DNA of 64,000 nt from Cellulomonas soli (GTDB lineage Bacteria > Actinomycetota > Actinomycetes > Actinomycetales > Cellulomonadaceae): contig NZ_JACBZJ010000001.1 in NCBI RefSeq assembly GCF_013409305.1, positions 620,001-684,000 of the forward strand, given 5' to 3'. The translations under genes were made by a program, and so were the position numbers. Below, piece after piece: positions 18,901 to 27,627 of the stretch (the first letter of the stretch is position 1; each line of letters starts with the position of its first letter). The notes under the pieces are model-generated. The model made no database searches. It was given only the letters and a program-made list of their open reading frames with translations, and had not been told where the DNA came from.

Positions 18901-21726
18901 GTTCGCCGAGCCGGGCAGGGTCAGCAGCGGACCCTGCGCCGAGGAGGTGAAGGCGTGCGTGCGGCGGTCGTAGACGAACGTGACCTGCTGCGGGGCGTCG
19001 CCGGTGACCGTGTACGTGACGTTGGGGCCACCGGGCACACCGCCCGCGCCGTAGTTCACGTCCCAGGTGCCGTTGATCGCGATCTTGTACTCGTAGGTGC
19101 CCGGCGGGATCGTGAACGTACCGGAGTAGACGTCGCCGGTCAGCGTGCTCAGCCGTGCGGACTCGCATGCGGGCTGCCAGTCGCCCGCGCAGCCCATGGC
19201 GGCGTTGTGGCTGCCCGGCACGGAGACGACCACGTCGCCCGGGTCGGTGTCGGGGACCACGCCGTCGACGGCCACGCCGACGCTGGCGTAGGTGGACGCG
19301 GCGCTGCGGTGACCGGCGGCGTCGACCGTGACGGCCCGGTACTCCACGAGGGTGCCCGCAGCCAGGCCGGAGACGTCGTGGAACACGCGCGGGCTGGTCG
19401 TCTCGGCGGTGCCGAGCGGCGTCCACGCGTCGGTTCCGACCGTCCGGTAGGCGAACGAGGTCTGGCTCCACACGTCGTCGGCGACGTCGGCGGAGACCGC
19501 CGCGAGACCCGACAGCGCGGCGCCCGCGGTGGGGACGGTCACGGCGACCGGGCCGGCCGCGGCGGGGGCGGCGACCTGGGCGTCGGCCCGCAGGACGATC
19601 GCGGTCAGCGCGGGCACGGTCAGGCTCACCGTGCCGTCGGCGGCGGCCGTCACCGAGGAGGCCGTGCCCAGCAGGGGCGTGAAGGTCGCGCCCGGGGTCA
19701 GGGTGTCGATCGTCACCGTCGCCGGCGTCGTGCCGTTGTTGAGCGCGACGAGGTGCTCGACCCGTTCGGTCCGGTCGACACGGCTGAACGCGTACACCGC
19801 GCCCTCGGCGTAGCGCTCGATCTGGGCACCCGTGCGCAGCGCGGGAGTCTGCTCGCGCAGCGCGGCCAGCGCGGCGATGTGCTGGTAGAGCGCACCGTCC
19901 GTGCCGTAGCGGTCGACCGACCCGGCGGTGGTGCCGTCGAGAAGCGCCTGGCTCGTGTACTCGGGGACCTGGCTGGCGAACAGCGACTGCCGGGCGTCCT
20001 TGTCCTTGCCGCCCAGCGAACCGTTGCCGACGAAGCCCTGCTCGTCGCCGTAGTAGACGACCGGCTGGCCGCGCGTGAGGTACATCAGCGAGTGCGCCAG
20101 CTCCGAGCGGGCCTGCGCGTCCGGCGAGTCCTTGACGACGTAACCGATGCGCCCCATGTCGTGGTTGCCGAGGAAGGTCGGCAGCGCCTGCGCGTTCGTG
20201 GTCGGCGTCGTGTACATGTCGTCGCTCGCGAACAGCTGCGCGAGCCCGTCGGCCGAGAAGCCCTTGGCGTACGAGGCGGCGGCGGACTGGAACGTGAAGT
20301 CGAGGACCGCGTTCATGTCGGTGGAGCGCAGGTACGGGGACAGCTTGGCGGCGTCGGCGTCGTAGACCTCGCCGAACAGGAAGAAGTCGGGCTTGCCGTG
20401 GTCGTGCGCGTAGTCGAGCACCTGGGTGGTGAACTGCTGCCAGAACTCGAGGTTGACGTGCTTGACGGTGTCGATGCGGAACCCGTCGATGCCGAGGTCG
20501 ACCCACTGGTCGTAGACCTGCACGAACCCGTTGACGACCGTGGGGTGCTCGGTCATGAGGTCGTCGAGCCCGTCGAAGTCGCCGTAGGTGACCGACTCCC
20601 CCGTCCAGGTCGAGTTGCCGCGGTTGTGGTAGAGCGTGGGGTCGTTGAGCCAGGCGGGGACCTTGACGTCCGCCTCCGCCGGGTCGATCACCGGCGTGTA
20701 CGGGAAGGACGTCGCGGGGTCGAGCGCGGGGAACGTGCCCGTGCCGGCGTAGGTGGCCGGGTCGAACGCCGTGCCGTCGGCGGCCCGGTACGGGCTGGTC
20801 GCCTGGTCCACGTAGCCGTACTGGCCCTCGGCGTAGTCGATGACGTCGGCCGTGTGGTTGGTGATGATGTCGAAGTAGACCTTGATGCCGCGGTCGTGCG
20901 CCTCGGCGATGAGCGCCGACAGCTCGGCGTTGGTGCCCAGGTGCGGGTCGATGCGCGTGAAGTCCGTGATCCAGTACCCGTGGTAGCCGGCGGAGGCGTT
21001 CGCGCCGGTGCCCTGCACGGGCTTGTTGGCGAACGACGGCGTCAGCCAGATCGCCGTGGTGCCCAGCCCGTCGATGTAGTCGAGCTGCTCGCGCAGGCCG
21101 GCGATGTCGCCGCCCTCGTAGAAGCCCTTGTCGGTGGGGTCGAAGCCGGTCGTCATCCGGTCGCCGGTGAGGCCGCCGGTGTCGTTGGAGGTGTCGCCGT
21201 TGGCGAACCGGTCGGTCATGACGAAGTAGAACTGCTCGCCCGCACCGGCGTCGCGCACGGGGTCGGCCACGACCGCGGCGTCCGCGTCGGTGTAGTCGCC
21301 GGCGAGGTCGAGCGGGGTGAGCGCGATGCGGTGCGTGGTGTCGTCGTAGGTGACGCGCACGGTGCTGGTCCCGGCGAGGACGAGCGGGACGTTGTCGCTG
21401 CCGCCGTCCTTGCCGTAGGCCTCGTCCCAGGTGTCGTTCAGCGCGACCTTGTACTGGAAGGTGCCGGCGGGGAGCTCGAACTGCGCGGCGTAGCGGCCCT
21501 CGATCCCGGTGGGGGCCAGCTCGGTGGCAGCGCAGTCGGGCTGCCAGTCGCCGGGGCAGCCGAGCTCGCTCTGCAGGTCGCCGACGAGGGCGACCGTGCG
21601 GTCCGCGGCAACCGCCGCGGTGGGGGCCAGGAGCGCGACCGCACCGCTGAGCGCGAGGGCGGTCGCCGTCGCCGCGGCGACGAGTGCTCGGAGACGGGCA
21701 GGGGTACGTGGACGGACGCCGACCAT
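15910..21726 (-). CDS. pulA: secreted bifunctional alpha-amylase/pullulanase (two GH13 modules)
   Basis: 1938-residue exported enzyme for starch, pullulan or glycogen. Signal peptide 1-40. X25-like module at 44-135. First GH13 catalytic module at about 165-715: DIITNH, GFRIDTVKH (nucleophile Asp419), LFGEVYD (acid Glu453), FLGNHDMG (Asp523). Fibronectin-like stretch at about 727-820. Two more X25-like modules at about 833-930 and 933-1030. Pullulanase N-domains from about 1040, then a second GH13 module with the debranching motif YNWGYDP (1399), DQVFNH, DGFRFDLMGHH (Asp1518), YLYGEGWN (Glu1555) and YVDAHDNE (Asp1688). Both sites look intact, so alpha-1,4 and alpha-1,6 bonds could both be cut. 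No cell-wall sorting signal is seen. AAGGAG precedes ATG 21726. Confidence 0.93.
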   Translation of the reverse strand: MVGVRPRTPARLRALVAAATATALALSGAVALLAPTAAVAADRTVALVGDLQSELGCPGDWQPDCAATELAPTGIEGRYAAQFELPAGTFQYKVALNDTWDEAYGKDGGSDNVPLVLAGTSTVRVTYDDTTHRIALTPLDLAGDYTDADAAVVADPVRDAGAGEQFYFVMTDRFANGDTSNDTGGLTGDRMTTGFDPTDKGFYEGGDIAGLREQLDYIDGLGTTAIWLTPSFANKPVQGTGANASAGYHGYWITDFTRIDPHLGTNAELSALIAEAHDRGIKVYFDIITNHTADVIDYAEGQYGYVDQATSPYRAADGTAFDPATYAGTGTFPALDPATSFPYTPVIDPAEADVKVPAWLNDPTLYHNRGNSTWTGESVTYGDFDGLDDLMTEHPTVVNGFVQVYDQWVDLGIDGFRIDTVKHVNLEFWQQFTTQVLDYAHDHGKPDFFLFGEVYDADAAKLSPYLRSTDMNAVLDFTFQSAAASYAKGFSADGLAQLFASDDMYTTPTTNAQALPTFLGNHDMGRIGYVVKDSPDAQARSELAHSLMYLTRGQPVVYYGDEQGFVGNGSLGGKDKDARQSLFASQVPEYTSQALLDGTTAGSVDRYGTDGALYQHIAALAALREQTPALRTGAQIERYAEGAVYAFSRVDRTERVEHLVALNNGTTPATVTIDTLTPGATFTPLLGTASSVTAAADGTVSLTVPALTAIVLRADAQVAAPAAAGPVAVTVPTAGAALSGLAAVSADVADDVWSQTSFAYRTVGTDAWTPLGTAETTSPRVFHDVSGLAAGTLVEYRAVTVDAAGHRSAASTYASVGVAVDGVVPDTDPGDVVVSVPGSHNAAMGCAGDWQPACESARLSTLTGDVYSGTFTIPPGTYEYKIAINGTWDVNYGAGGVPGGPNVTYTVTGDAPQQVTFVYDRRTHAFTSSAQGPLLTLPGSANSELGCAGDWDPACLATVLLDPDGDGVATFTADDLPAGTYEVKVAHNLSWAENYGAGGAAGGANIVFSAPGGKPVTFSYVLATHVLTIDVTDPPLAGTGQQAAHWVDAATIAWPAAFVPTGVDPASLTWQLWSSATGALAVTDGTVTGADGDPVTLTLDPAGLSEDQLERFPALAGSVALTTGLDDATVRELLTGQLLVTQAAADGTLSAATGIQVPGVLDDLYADAAADRALGASWRKGVPSLALWAPTAQHVDLLVWPTTNGTIDTSGDPQRVVATRQDDGSWTALGTKAWKGAAYLWEVTVFAPTTGAVEVNRVTDPYSVALTLDSTHSVLVDLADKAFRPSGWERAKQPVVDPVEQTIYELHVRDFSISDETVPAFRRGTYSAFAVRWSEGRQHLRDLADAGLTTVHLLPTFDIASIPEDRTAQQVPDCDLASFAPDSPEQQACVAAVAAQDGYNWGYDPLHWTTPEGSYAVDAVGGARVAEFRTMVGALHADGLQVVLDQVFNHTAASGQSDLSVLDRIVPGYYHRLNATGAVETSSCCQNVATEHLLAQKLMVDSVVTWAKDYKVDGFRFDLMGHHSVETMQAVRDGLDALTVRKDGVDGSKVYLYGEGWNFGEVADNALFTQATQGQLGGTGIGTFSDRLRDAVRGGGPFDEDPRIQGFGSGAFTDPNGAGVNGTEADQLARVQHAGDLVRLGLAGNLRDFTFLTSAGTEQSGSELDYNGQPAGYADSPEEVVTYVDAHDNETLFDSLTLKLPTGTSMADRVRMNTVSLATTALAQTPSFWHAGADLLRSKSLDRNSYDSGDWFNAIDWSGQESTFGRGLPQAADNQAKWVYQQPLLADPALVPTPSDIAAATAQAQDLLRLRASTPLFHLGSADLIEQRVTFPGSGPDATPGVVVMHIDDRDGWDSSTWRMRRDLDRSLDGVLVVVNASDEATTQVVGSLAGHRYQLSSVQAHGSDPVVRATTWSSSTGTVTVPARTVAVLVEKDAPRR

Positions 21727-21782
21727 CGGGACTCCTTCGTCGCCGCACGCCTTCGTGCGGTCGGTGGACAGGCTGTGTCCCG

Positions 21783-21812
21783 ACTGTATGGAGTTGCAGC
21801 AACGTTCAGCAA
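21783..21812 (-). promoter_or_regulatory. pulA promoter with overlapping CAGCAA operator repeats
   Basis: On the minus strand, -35 TTGCTG (21807-21812) and -10 TACAGT (21783-21788) are 18 bp apart. On the plus strand CAGCAA occurs twice, at 21797-21802 and 21807-21812, exactly 10 bp apart, and GTTGCAGCAAC (21793-21803) is a palindrome. The repeats cover the -35 and the spacer, as expected for a LacI/MalR-type repressor of amylase genes. Confidence 0.6.
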
Positions 21813-21839
21813 GCGTTTCGGGCAGATCGGTCGCGGCAG

Positions 21840-21897
21840 GACCGACCGGACGAACCGGCCGGACGAACCGGCCGGGCCGGCCGGACCGCCGCCGCGC
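21840..21897 (-). repeat. tandem CCGGACGAACCGG repeat and GC-rich hairpins after the GH127 operon
   Basis: A 13-bp unit occurs twice head-to-tail (from about 21846), followed by nested GGCCGG/CCGGCC palindromes. It lies 3' of the GH63-like gene and could form its terminator, though no single stem stands out. Confidence 0.4.
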
Positions 21898-21907
21898 CCG
21901 CCGCGCG

Positions 21908-23770
21908 TCAGCCCGCGGCCACCCCCGCCAGGTACAGGTACGCGCTCGCCGTCCACGTGTACGCCCGGTCCCGCAGGCCCGTGCCCTCCAGCGCGTCGAA
22001 GTTCTCCGCGAACCCGTGCACCTCGCACAGCCGCCGGAAGCGCGCGCTCACGTCGTCCGCGAGGTCGTCCCTGCCCGCCCGCCGCAGACCCTCGACGAGC
22101 AGCACCGTCGACGGCGCCCAGATCGGCCCCCGCCAGTAGCCGTCCGACTCGTACTGCGGTGTTCCCGGCAGCTGCGTCGCCGGACCCCACGCCGTCAGGT
22201 GCGGACCGACCGCCGCCACCAGGGCATCGACGACGTCCCGCGGCAGGTGCTCGGCGGCCAGCAGGGACAGCAACGGCAGCAGGCTCTGCGAACGGCTGCG
22301 CTCCCCCGTGCGGGCGTGCACCGAGGCGAAGCCCGTGCCGTCCCACAACCCGAGCAGTGCCTGCGCCATCGCGTCCCGCTCGACCCGCCAGCCCGCCGCC
22401 TCGTCGCGGCCGACGCGTCCGACGGCCTGAGCGGTCGACTCGTCGACCGGCTGATCCGCGAGCTCGTCGGCCAGGCCCGCCAGCACGTCGAGCTGCACGA
22501 CGAGGAACGCGGCCAGGTCCGGCGTCTCGAGCACGCGCCCCGCGTCGAACGTGGTCGCGTTGTCCCAGCCGCTGTCGTTGCCGTGCTGGTAGTGCGCGAG
22601 GGCGTGGCCCGGCACGCGGCGGTACTCGAGCCAGAACCGTGTCCAGCGTGCCAGCGCGTCGTACAGCTGCCGCAGCTGCTCGGGCCGCAGCGGCGTGCCC
22701 GCGATCGCCCGCAGCGTGGCCACCGCCCACCCGTGCACCGGTGGCTTGACGAAGTTGCGCAGCACCTCCGAGTGCGCCACCGAGTCCGGCAGCGCCCCCT
22801 GCTCGTCCTGGTGGTCGAACATCACGAGCATCTGCTCGACCGCCGCGTCCGGATCACCCGGCGCGAGGGCCAGGGCGTTGAAGCAGTGGTCCCAGCTCCA
22901 GACCTTGTCCATCCAGTGCTTCGACATGAGGATCGCCTCGCGGCGCAGGAAGCCCGCGGGCCGCACGGTCGCCGACCACAGCACGTAGGCCGCGAGCGCG
23001 GCACCCGGCGCATGCGCGTCCGGCCACGGCGCCAGGCGCTCGCGGTAGCGCGCGAACTCCGCAGTCCGCTGCGCGACGAGCTCGTCGAACCCCAGGACGG
23101 GACGGAACGGGTCACGGGCGGTGCCGAGCTCCTCGACGACCGCCTCCCAGCTCTCGCCCCCGGGGTCGCCCCCCAGCTCGACCGCACGCTCGGCCCGGCC
23201 CAGCGCCTCGCCGCCGACGACCGTCATCCGACCGGCGAGGCACGTGACGCGGTACCGCTGACCGGTCTCGTAGGAGGTGAGGACCACGGAGGCGTCGATC
23301 GGGTCCTCGAACAGGTACAGCCCGGTGAACGGCGTCAGGGCCGAGCTCGGGTCCACGAGCCGCAGGCCCAGCGCGCTGCCTCGCAGCCGCACCGCGTCGG
23401 TGCCGTCGAAGGCCGCCTCGACCACGCCCTTCCCCTGCGCGCCGCCCTCGCGCACCCAGCGCAGCACGGACGGGTCCGCCTCCCAGCGGGTCGGCACGGA
23501 GGTCGGCACGGAGATGGGCACGGAGGTGGGCACGGGGGTGGGCGCAGAGCCGGAGGCGACAGTCGGCCCTGTCGGCACGAGCCGCAGCACCGGGTGCATG
23601 CCCGTCTGGTGCGAGACCAGGTGCACGTCGTCCGCCGTGGTGTGCAGCGCGACGACCGGCGACAGGTCGAGCCACGAGCCGCGCGCGCTGAACGGGATCT
23701 CGCGCACGTCGAACGAGGGCAGCCCCCGCGCCCCGTCCGCCGCAGCCGGCGCCCCTGCACGCGTGCTCAT
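21908..23770 (-). CDS. GH63-like (alpha/alpha)6-barrel glycosidase
   Basis: 620-residue protein with no signal peptide, so intracellular. The N-terminal third is beta-rich. From about residue 270 the (alpha/alpha)6 barrel shows motifs of the GH63/trehalase-like MGH1 group: DKVWSWDHCFNALALAPGD, GNDSGWDNATTFD, YWRGPIWAPSTVLLVEGL and HGFAENFDALEG. The Asp in DSGWDNA and the Glu in FAENFD are the likely acid and base. The N-terminal part contains a Pro/Val/Ser/Thr repeat (PVPTSVPISVPTSVPT, residues 78-95) encoded by 12-bp DNA repeats. The start overlaps the GH127 stop (ATGA). It probably works on a glycoside that the GH127 enzyme exposes or consumes; exact specificity is unknown. Confidence 0.8.
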   Translation of the reverse strand: MSTRAGAPAAADGARGLPSFDVREIPFSARGSWLDLSPVVALHTTADDVHLVSHQTGMHPVLRLVPTGPTVASGSAPTPVPTSVPISVPTSVPTRWEADPSVLRWVREGGAQGKGVVEAAFDGTDAVRLRGSALGLRLVDPSSALTPFTGLYLFEDPIDASVVLTSYETGQRYRVTCLAGRMTVVGGEALGRAERAVELGGDPGGESWEAVVEELGTARDPFRPVLGFDELVAQRTAEFARYRERLAPWPDAHAPGAALAAYVLWSATVRPAGFLRREAILMSKHWMDKVWSWDHCFNALALAPGDPDAAVEQMLVMFDHQDEQGALPDSVAHSEVLRNFVKPPVHGWAVATLRAIAGTPLRPEQLRQLYDALARWTRFWLEYRRVPGHALAHYQHGNDSGWDNATTFDAGRVLETPDLAAFLVVQLDVLAGLADELADQPVDESTAQAVGRVGRDEAAGWRVERDAMAQALLGLWDGTGFASVHARTGERSRSQSLLPLLSLLAAEHLPRDVVDALVAAVGPHLTAWGPATQLPGTPQYESDGYWRGPIWAPSTVLLVEGLRRAGRDDLADDVSARFRRLCEVHGFAENFDALEGTGLRDRAYTWTASAYLYLAGVAAG

Positions 23771-25722
23771 CGGGCCGGCAGCCAGACGCGCATCTGGGCC
23801 GGCCCCTGCTCGGCCCAGCGGTGGTACGGCACGAGGACGAGGTCGGTCTCGTGCCCCTGCGTGCCGGGGCTCGCGTCCGTGGCACCGGGTCCGTACGCCC
23901 ACGGCTGCTCGTGCGAGGCGGCTGCCCGGACCCGCACGCGCGCACCGTCGCCGTCGCTCACCGGCTCGACCGTCGCGTCGAGCACCACCCCGGCCAGGTC
24001 GATGCCCGCCGCGTCGGTCGACTGCGCGCACAGCACGAGCGGGCCGCGCTCCACCGCGACGCAGCCGCGGACCGCGTCGATCCGCGGGTCGGGCCAGGTC
24101 AGCCGCGGCGACACGTCCAGCTCGAGCCGCACCTGCTCGCCCGGGACGAGCACCCGGGTCACGGTTGCGAGCCCGGCGGACACCTCACGGGTCACGCCGC
24201 GGTCCGTCAGACGGGCCGTGGTCGTCCAGGACGGCACGCGCAGCGCCAGGGTCACGGGCGTCGAGGGCGCCTCGGCGACCTCGACGACGACGACCCCGTC
24301 CTCGGGGTACCGCGTCCGCACGTCGACGACCAGCCGGTCGCCGGTCCCGTCGGGGAGGACCGCCTCCACGCGGCCCGACGCGTGCTGCAGGAGCTCGAGC
24401 GTGCGCCCGTGCGTCGCCGCGACGTAGGCGGACCAGCTCGCCAGGGTGCGCGCGACGTTCGTCGGGCAGCACGAGACGTCGAACCACGCGGCACGGACGC
24501 CGCCCTCGGCCCGCGGGCTGACCTCGTCCTCGTCGGGCGCGCCGCCGGCCGTGCGCTGGTGCAACGGGTTGGCGTAGAAGAACGCGCGACCGTCGGAGCG
24601 GGGCGAGGTCGCCACGACGTTGAAGTAGGTGCGTTCCATCAGGTCGACGTACCGCAGCTCGCCGGTCGCCAGGTAGAGGCGCCACGACACCATCGCGGAG
24701 GCGATGCCCGCGCACGTCTCGCAGTAGGCGCGGTCGGGCGGCAGCTCCCAGTCCTCGCCGAACCCCTCGTCCTGGTGCCGCGAGCCCATGCCGCCCGTCA
24801 GGTAGGTGCGCCGGGCGACCGTGCGGTCCCACTGGCGCGTCACCGCGTCGAGCAGCTCGCCGTCGTGCTGGTCGACCGCGACGTCGACGGCGGCGGCCGA
24901 CAGGTACAGCGCGCGCACCGCGTGCCCGCGCCACACGTCGGCCTCACGGATCGGCACGTCGTCCTGGAAGTACGCCCGGCCGAGCGGGATGTCGGCGAGC
25001 GTGCCGTGCCCGCGTCGGTCGAGGAACAGCGCCGCCTGCTGCACGTAGCGCTCCTCGCCGAGCGCGCGGCCCAGCTCGACGAGCCCGACCTCGATCTCCG
25101 GGTGCCCGCAGATGCCCGGGTTGCCGTCCGGCCCGAACGTCGCGCACACGTGGTCCGCGGCGCGTCGTGCGACGTCGACCAGCAGGTCGTCCGGTCCGGC
25201 GGTACGCACCCGGGCGACCGCGGCCTGCAGCAGGTGACCGACGCAGTAGAGCTCGTGTCCCATCTCCAGGTCGCTGTAGCGCGGCGCCTGCCCCGCGTGC
25301 CCGAAGCACGTGTTGAGGTACCCGTCCTCGTCCTGCGCGGCGGCCACCCGCCGGGTCAGCCGGTCCAGTGCCGCCTCGGCCGCGTCGTCACCGGTGCGGG
25401 CGACCTCCCAGGCGAGCCCTTCCATCAGCTTGTAGACCTCGGAGTCCGAGAAGCACCAGCCGGGGCGGTCCGGGCCCGTCGTGCCGTCGGCGACCCGGTC
25501 GAAGTTCGCCAGCCACCCCAGCCGTTCCATCCACTGCTCGCAGTGCGCGAACGTCTGCTCGGCGTTGGTCCGCTGCCGGTCCGCCCAGAACCCCTCGGTC
25601 AGGGTGACCCGGGTGAGGTCCAGCGGGAGCCGGGCCCCACGGGCGGGCACGACGGGCCGGCCGTGGGCCGAGCCGGACGTGGGCCGGGCCGGCGCAGGGC
25701 GCACGAGATCAGGGGTGGTCAT
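23767..25722 (-). CDS. GH127 beta-L-arabinofuranosidase
   Basis: 651-residue cytoplasmic glycoside hydrolase of family 127, whose characterised Bifidobacterium member HypBA1 releases beta-L-arabinofuranose. Key motifs: the N-terminal LTEGFWADRQRTNAEQTFAH, LTGGMGSRHQDEGFGEDWELP, then YCETCAGIASAMVSWRL (zinc-binding Glu and Cys) and WFDVSCCPTNVAR, which holds the remaining zinc cysteine and the nucleophilic cysteine. No signal peptide. ATG 25722 is chosen since MTTPD begins there and the upstream extension is short. It lies 63 bp after the permease gene, in the same operon. Confidence 0.9.
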   Translation of the reverse strand: MTTPDLVRPAPARPTSGSAHGRPVVPARGARLPLDLTRVTLTEGFWADRQRTNAEQTFAHCEQWMERLGWLANFDRVADGTTGPDRPGWCFSDSEVYKLMEGLAWEVARTGDDAAEAALDRLTRRVAAAQDEDGYLNTCFGHAGQAPRYSDLEMGHELYCVGHLLQAAVARVRTAGPDDLLVDVARRAADHVCATFGPDGNPGICGHPEIEVGLVELGRALGEERYVQQAALFLDRRGHGTLADIPLGRAYFQDDVPIREADVWRGHAVRALYLSAAAVDVAVDQHDGELLDAVTRQWDRTVARRTYLTGGMGSRHQDEGFGEDWELPPDRAYCETCAGIASAMVSWRLYLATGELRYVDLMERTYFNVVATSPRSDGRAFFYANPLHQRTAGGAPDEDEVSPRAEGGVRAAWFDVSCCPTNVARTLASWSAYVAATHGRTLELLQHASGRVEAVLPDGTGDRLVVDVRTRYPEDGVVVVEVAEAPSTPVTLALRVPSWTTTARLTDRGVTREVSAGLATVTRVLVPGEQVRLELDVSPRLTWPDPRIDAVRGCVAVERGPLVLCAQSTDAAGIDLAGVVLDATVEPVSDGDGARVRVRAAASHEQPWAYGPGATDASPGTQGHETDLVLVPYHRWAEQGPAQMRVWLPAR

Positions 25723-25785
25723 GGGGAGGTGCTCCGATCGCACGGGAAGGACGGCAGGCGGGGGTGGGCGCGCTCGCCCGACGGG

Positions 25786-26604
25786 TCAGTCCTTGATGGC
25801 TCCGGCCGTGACCCCTGCCGCGACGTACCGCTGGGCGACGACGAGCAGGATCGCCGCCGGCACCGAGGCGATGACCGCGGTCGCCATGATCGAGTTCCAC
25901 TCGGTCGTGTTGTTGCCGATGTACTTGTAGATGCCCAGCGTGATCGGGATCAGGTCGCCGTTGCGGTTGAGCGTCGAGGCGAAGATGAAGTCCGACCAGG
26001 CCCACAGGAACGCGAACAGCGACACCGTGATCGCGGAGTTGCGGCTCACGGGCAGCACGACCGACCAGAACGTGCGGAACGTGCCCGCGCCGTCGATCGT
26101 CGCGGCCTGGATGAGCTCGCGCGGGATGCCCTGCATGAACGCGGTGAACAGCAGCACGCCGAACGGGACCGCCACGGTGGAGTCGGCCACGACCAGGCCC
26201 CAGACCGTGTTGAGCATCCCGGCCTTCATGTAGATGACGTAGAAGCCCATGGCCATGACGACCGCGGGGATCATCTGGGCGACGAGCAGCAGGAAGTTGA
26301 GCACGCCCGCCCCACGCGGCCGCAGCTTGGCCAGCGCGTAGCCGGCGGGCGCGGAGATCAGCAGCGTGAGCACCACGCAGCCGAGGCCGACGAGCAGGCT
26401 GGTGCCCAGCGCGGGCATCTGCTGGCGGAACACGGCCTGGTAGCCCTCGAACGTGGGGTCCCAGGGGAACCAGTGCGGGGGGTCGGAGCGCATGTCGCTG
26501 GTCTTGGTGAACGAGACGTTCACCATCCAGTACACGGGGAAGAGCATCACGGCGGTGAGGACGACACCGAGGGCCGTCCGCCACCAGGATCGGCGGCTGG
26601 TCAT
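25786..26604 (-). CDS. carbohydrate ABC transporter permease (MalG type)
   Basis: 272 residues with six hydrophobic segments. The permease EAA loop is visible as ELIQAATIDGAGTFRTFWSVVLP near residues 170-192, with the conserved Glu, Ala and Gly. The C-terminal tail RYVAAGVTAGAIKD is typical of MalG-like carbohydrate permeases. Its ATG overlaps the stop of the partner permease by four bases. No ATPase is encoded in the operon, so it must use a shared multi-sugar ATPase (MsiK-like) encoded elsewhere, as is common in actinobacteria. Confidence 0.93.
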   Translation of the reverse strand: MTSRRSWWRTALGVVLTAVMLFPVYWMVNVSFTKTSDMRSDPPHWFPWDPTFEGYQAVFRQQMPALGTSLLVGLGCVVLTLLISAPAGYALAKLRPRGAGVLNFLLLVAQMIPAVVMAMGFYVIYMKAGMLNTVWGLVVADSTVAVPFGVLLFTAFMQGIPRELIQAATIDGAGTFRTFWSVVLPVSRNSAITVSLFAFLWAWSDFIFASTLNRNGDLIPITLGIYKYIGNNTTEWNSIMATAVIASVPAAILLVVAQRYVAAGVTAGAIKD

Positions 26605-27587
26605 GACTGGTCCTGTCGACGCTGGAGGTGGAGGTAGAGGAACCCGAACGCCAGGGCGATGACGATGAGCAGGTTGCCGACGGCCGCTGCGGGCGAGAAG
26701 TCGGGCTGCCCGGTGCCGAAGGCCTCGCGGTAGGACCAGGTGGCGAACGTGGTCGAGGCGTCCCCGGGACCGCCCTTGGTCATGATCCAGATGATGTCGA
26801 CGACCTTGAGCGTGTAGATCAGGCCGAGCAGCAGCGTGATCGCCGAGACGGGTCGCAGCAGCGGGAACGTGATCCGCCAGAACTGCTGGCGCCCGGTCGC
26901 GCCGTCGAGCGAGGCGGCCTCGTACAGGTCGGACGGGATGTTCTGCAGCCCGGAGTAGAGGATCACCAGGTTGAACGGGATGCCCAGCCAGATGTTGGCG
27001 ATGACCACGGACCACAGCGCCCAGTCGGGCGAGGTCAGCCAGTTGATCGGGTCGGCACCGAAGGCCCGCAGCACCGCGTTGACGATGCCGTTGTCGGAGT
27101 TGAGCATCCAGGCCCAGGTCGAGCCGGACACGATGAGCGGCAGGAGCCACGGCACGAGGAACATGCCGCGCAGCACGCCCGAGAGCCGGAAGCTGGTCCG
27201 GAAGAACACCGCGAGGGCCAGGCCGGCCGCGTACTGGAACAGGATCGACAGGACCGTGAACAGCGCGGTGTTGAGCAGAGCCTTGGGGAAGGTCGCCGAG
27301 GCGAAGACGTCCGCGTAGTTCGCGAACCCGACCCACTCGGCGTTCCCCTGGACGAACGCCCGGGGGGTGTAGTCGTGCAGGCTGAGGTCGAGGTTGCGGA
27401 TCAGGGGGTAGGCGTAGAACACCGCCAGGTACACGACGAGCGGCGTCAGGAACGCCCAGGCCGCCCACTGGGTCGAGGGTCGGCGGGTGCGGCTGCCCCG
27501 GGCCGGGGCAGGTGCGGCGCTGCTGACGAGCGCCACACCTGCCGACGGGTCCGGCGCCCCGACCGCGTGCGTCAGGGTCGAGTCCAT
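26601..27587 (-). CDS. carbohydrate ABC transporter permease (MalF type)
   Basis: 328 residues. A Pro/Ala-rich N-terminal tail of about 40 residues is followed by six hydrophobic segments. The EAA loop is DLYEAASLDGATGRQQFWRITFPLL near residue 226. The start is ATG 27587 with AAGGACC upstream. It forms the heterodimer partner of the 25786-26604 permease and takes substrate from the binding protein at 27628-28890. Confidence 0.93.
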   Translation of the reverse strand: MDSTLTHAVGAPDPSAGVALVSSAAPAPARGSRTRRPSTQWAAWAFLTPLVVYLAVFYAYPLIRNLDLSLHDYTPRAFVQGNAEWVGFANYADVFASATFPKALLNTALFTVLSILFQYAAGLALAVFFRTSFRLSGVLRGMFLVPWLLPLIVSGSTWAWMLNSDNGIVNAVLRAFGADPINWLTSPDWALWSVVIANIWLGIPFNLVILYSGLQNIPSDLYEAASLDGATGRQQFWRITFPLLRPVSAITLLLGLIYTLKVVDIIWIMTKGGPGDASTTFATWSYREAFGTGQPDFSPAAAVGNLLIVIALAFGFLYLHLQRRQDQS

Positions 27588-27627
27588 GTCGAACGGTCCT
27601 TGCTGTGCGAGGGCGAGCGAGGGTGGG

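Noticed and set aside
16021..22749. Very long open frame (2242 codons) on the plus strand opposite pulA
   Set aside because: It lies entirely antisense to genes with intact motifs; its translation is Arg/Gly/Val/His-rich low complexity, typical of a mirror frame in GC-rich DNA.
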